This document shows positions 32,723-32,813 of a stretch of 32,813 nucleotides of DNA, one piece after another. Both the position numbers and the translations under genes were made by a program. Within the stretch, counting starts at the first letter, position 1. The number at the start of each line of letters is the position of its first letter. Source of the DNA: Gammaproteobacteria bacterium. GTDB taxonomy: Bacteria; Pseudomonadota; Gammaproteobacteria; JAJFKG01. Where the stretch lies: the NCBI GenBank assembly GCA_021156325.1, contig JAJNDI010000013.1, positions 1 through 32,813 of the forward strand, given 5' to 3'. The notes beneath the pieces are model-generated. The model ran no database searches and was not told the DNA's origin. It was given only the letters and a program-made list of their open reading frames with translations.

Positions 32723-32813
32723 ATGACCCACATTGTTCTTGGCGTTCAATATGTAGGAACGCATTATCATGGCTGGCAGCGCCAGACAAATCCCGCTAAA
32801 GATACTATCCAAA
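32723..32813 (+). CDS. truA: tRNA pseudouridine(38-40) synthase TruA (3' truncated by window)
   Basis: The first 30 codons read MTHIVLGVQYVGTHYHGWQR..., matching the TruA N-terminus with its Y-x-G-x-x-Y-x-G-W-Q motif. TruA makes pseudouridine at positions 38-40 of the tRNA anticodon arm. The catalytic aspartate lies beyond the window edge. The ATG at 32723 is preferred; another ATG at 32715 is in a different frame. The fimV-truA order is common in gammaproteobacteria. Confidence 0.9.
   Translation, partial: MTHIVLGVQYVGTHYHGWQRQTNPAKDTIQ

Noticed and set aside
32515-32812. Two minus-strand frames between fimV and truA
   Set aside because: They translate the GC-rich palindromic repeats and run antisense into truA. 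Their residues are arginine/proline/leucine-rich repeat by-products.
1-32813. tRNA or rRNA genes
   Set aside because: No cloverleaf with a GTTCRA-type T arm and no conserved rRNA stretch was found in the gaps between genes.

Overview
The window (32.8 kb, AT-rich, about 25 full-length genes, no rRNA, tRNA or CRISPR seen) is ordinary chromosome from a gammaproteobacterium. Gene content and order point to the Legionellales/Coxiella side of the class. This rests on the E. coli-like blocks comEC-msbA-lpxK, accD-folC-dedD-cvpA-purF and bepA/perM, plus fimV next to truA, csiV next to murB, type III pantothenate kinase and an aspartate-semialdehyde dehydrogenase. The taxonomic placement is inference; no marker search was possible.

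Layout. 1-1443: the end of a YadH-type ABC-2 permease gene, then asd. 1505-4857: an AmmeMemoRadiSam island with the radical SAM gene amrS divergent from a fused Memo-AMMECR1 gene, followed by convergent coaX. 5002-6365: ttcA and a convergent DUF2062 membrane protein gene. 6459-16710: a long co-directional run for DNA uptake, lipid A export and synthesis, malonyl-CoA, folate, cell-envelope and purine synthesis (comEC, msbA, lpxK, accD, folC, dedD, cvpA, purF). 16845-17865: two unrecognised minus-strand genes, one a lipoprotein. 18032-19642: an APC-family permease. 19796-23736: a thioesterase and a 67-residue protein behind a Fur-box-like site, then bepA, perM and an L,D-transpeptidase lipoprotein. 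24012-28976: a small secreted protein, then acnA, murB and csiV transcribed leftward. 29168-32813: a small orphan gene behind a PmrA-box-like site, a short FimV-like protein, full FimV and the start of truA.

The most notable content is non-coding. A 180-bp element with inverted ends lies between cvpA and purF, flanked by an exact 8-bp duplication that copies the cvpA stop codon and the purF ribosome-binding bases. A second family has 29-bp inverted ends and two copies around 23.8-24.5 kb. A third, GC-rich family follows purF and fimV, and the tetraloop of one of its stems changes only from GTGA to GCAA, both of the GNRA type. A fourth, twin-hairpin repeat supplies the ribosome-binding site of amrS. 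Two regulatory sites stand out: a 16/19 Fur-box match at 20512-20530 and a perfect match to the PmrA-box pattern at 29082-29097.

No wholly new multi-gene system is evident. The best leads are the repeat families, the two regulator sites with the uncharacterised genes behind them, and the biochemically obscure AmmeMemoRadiSam trio.
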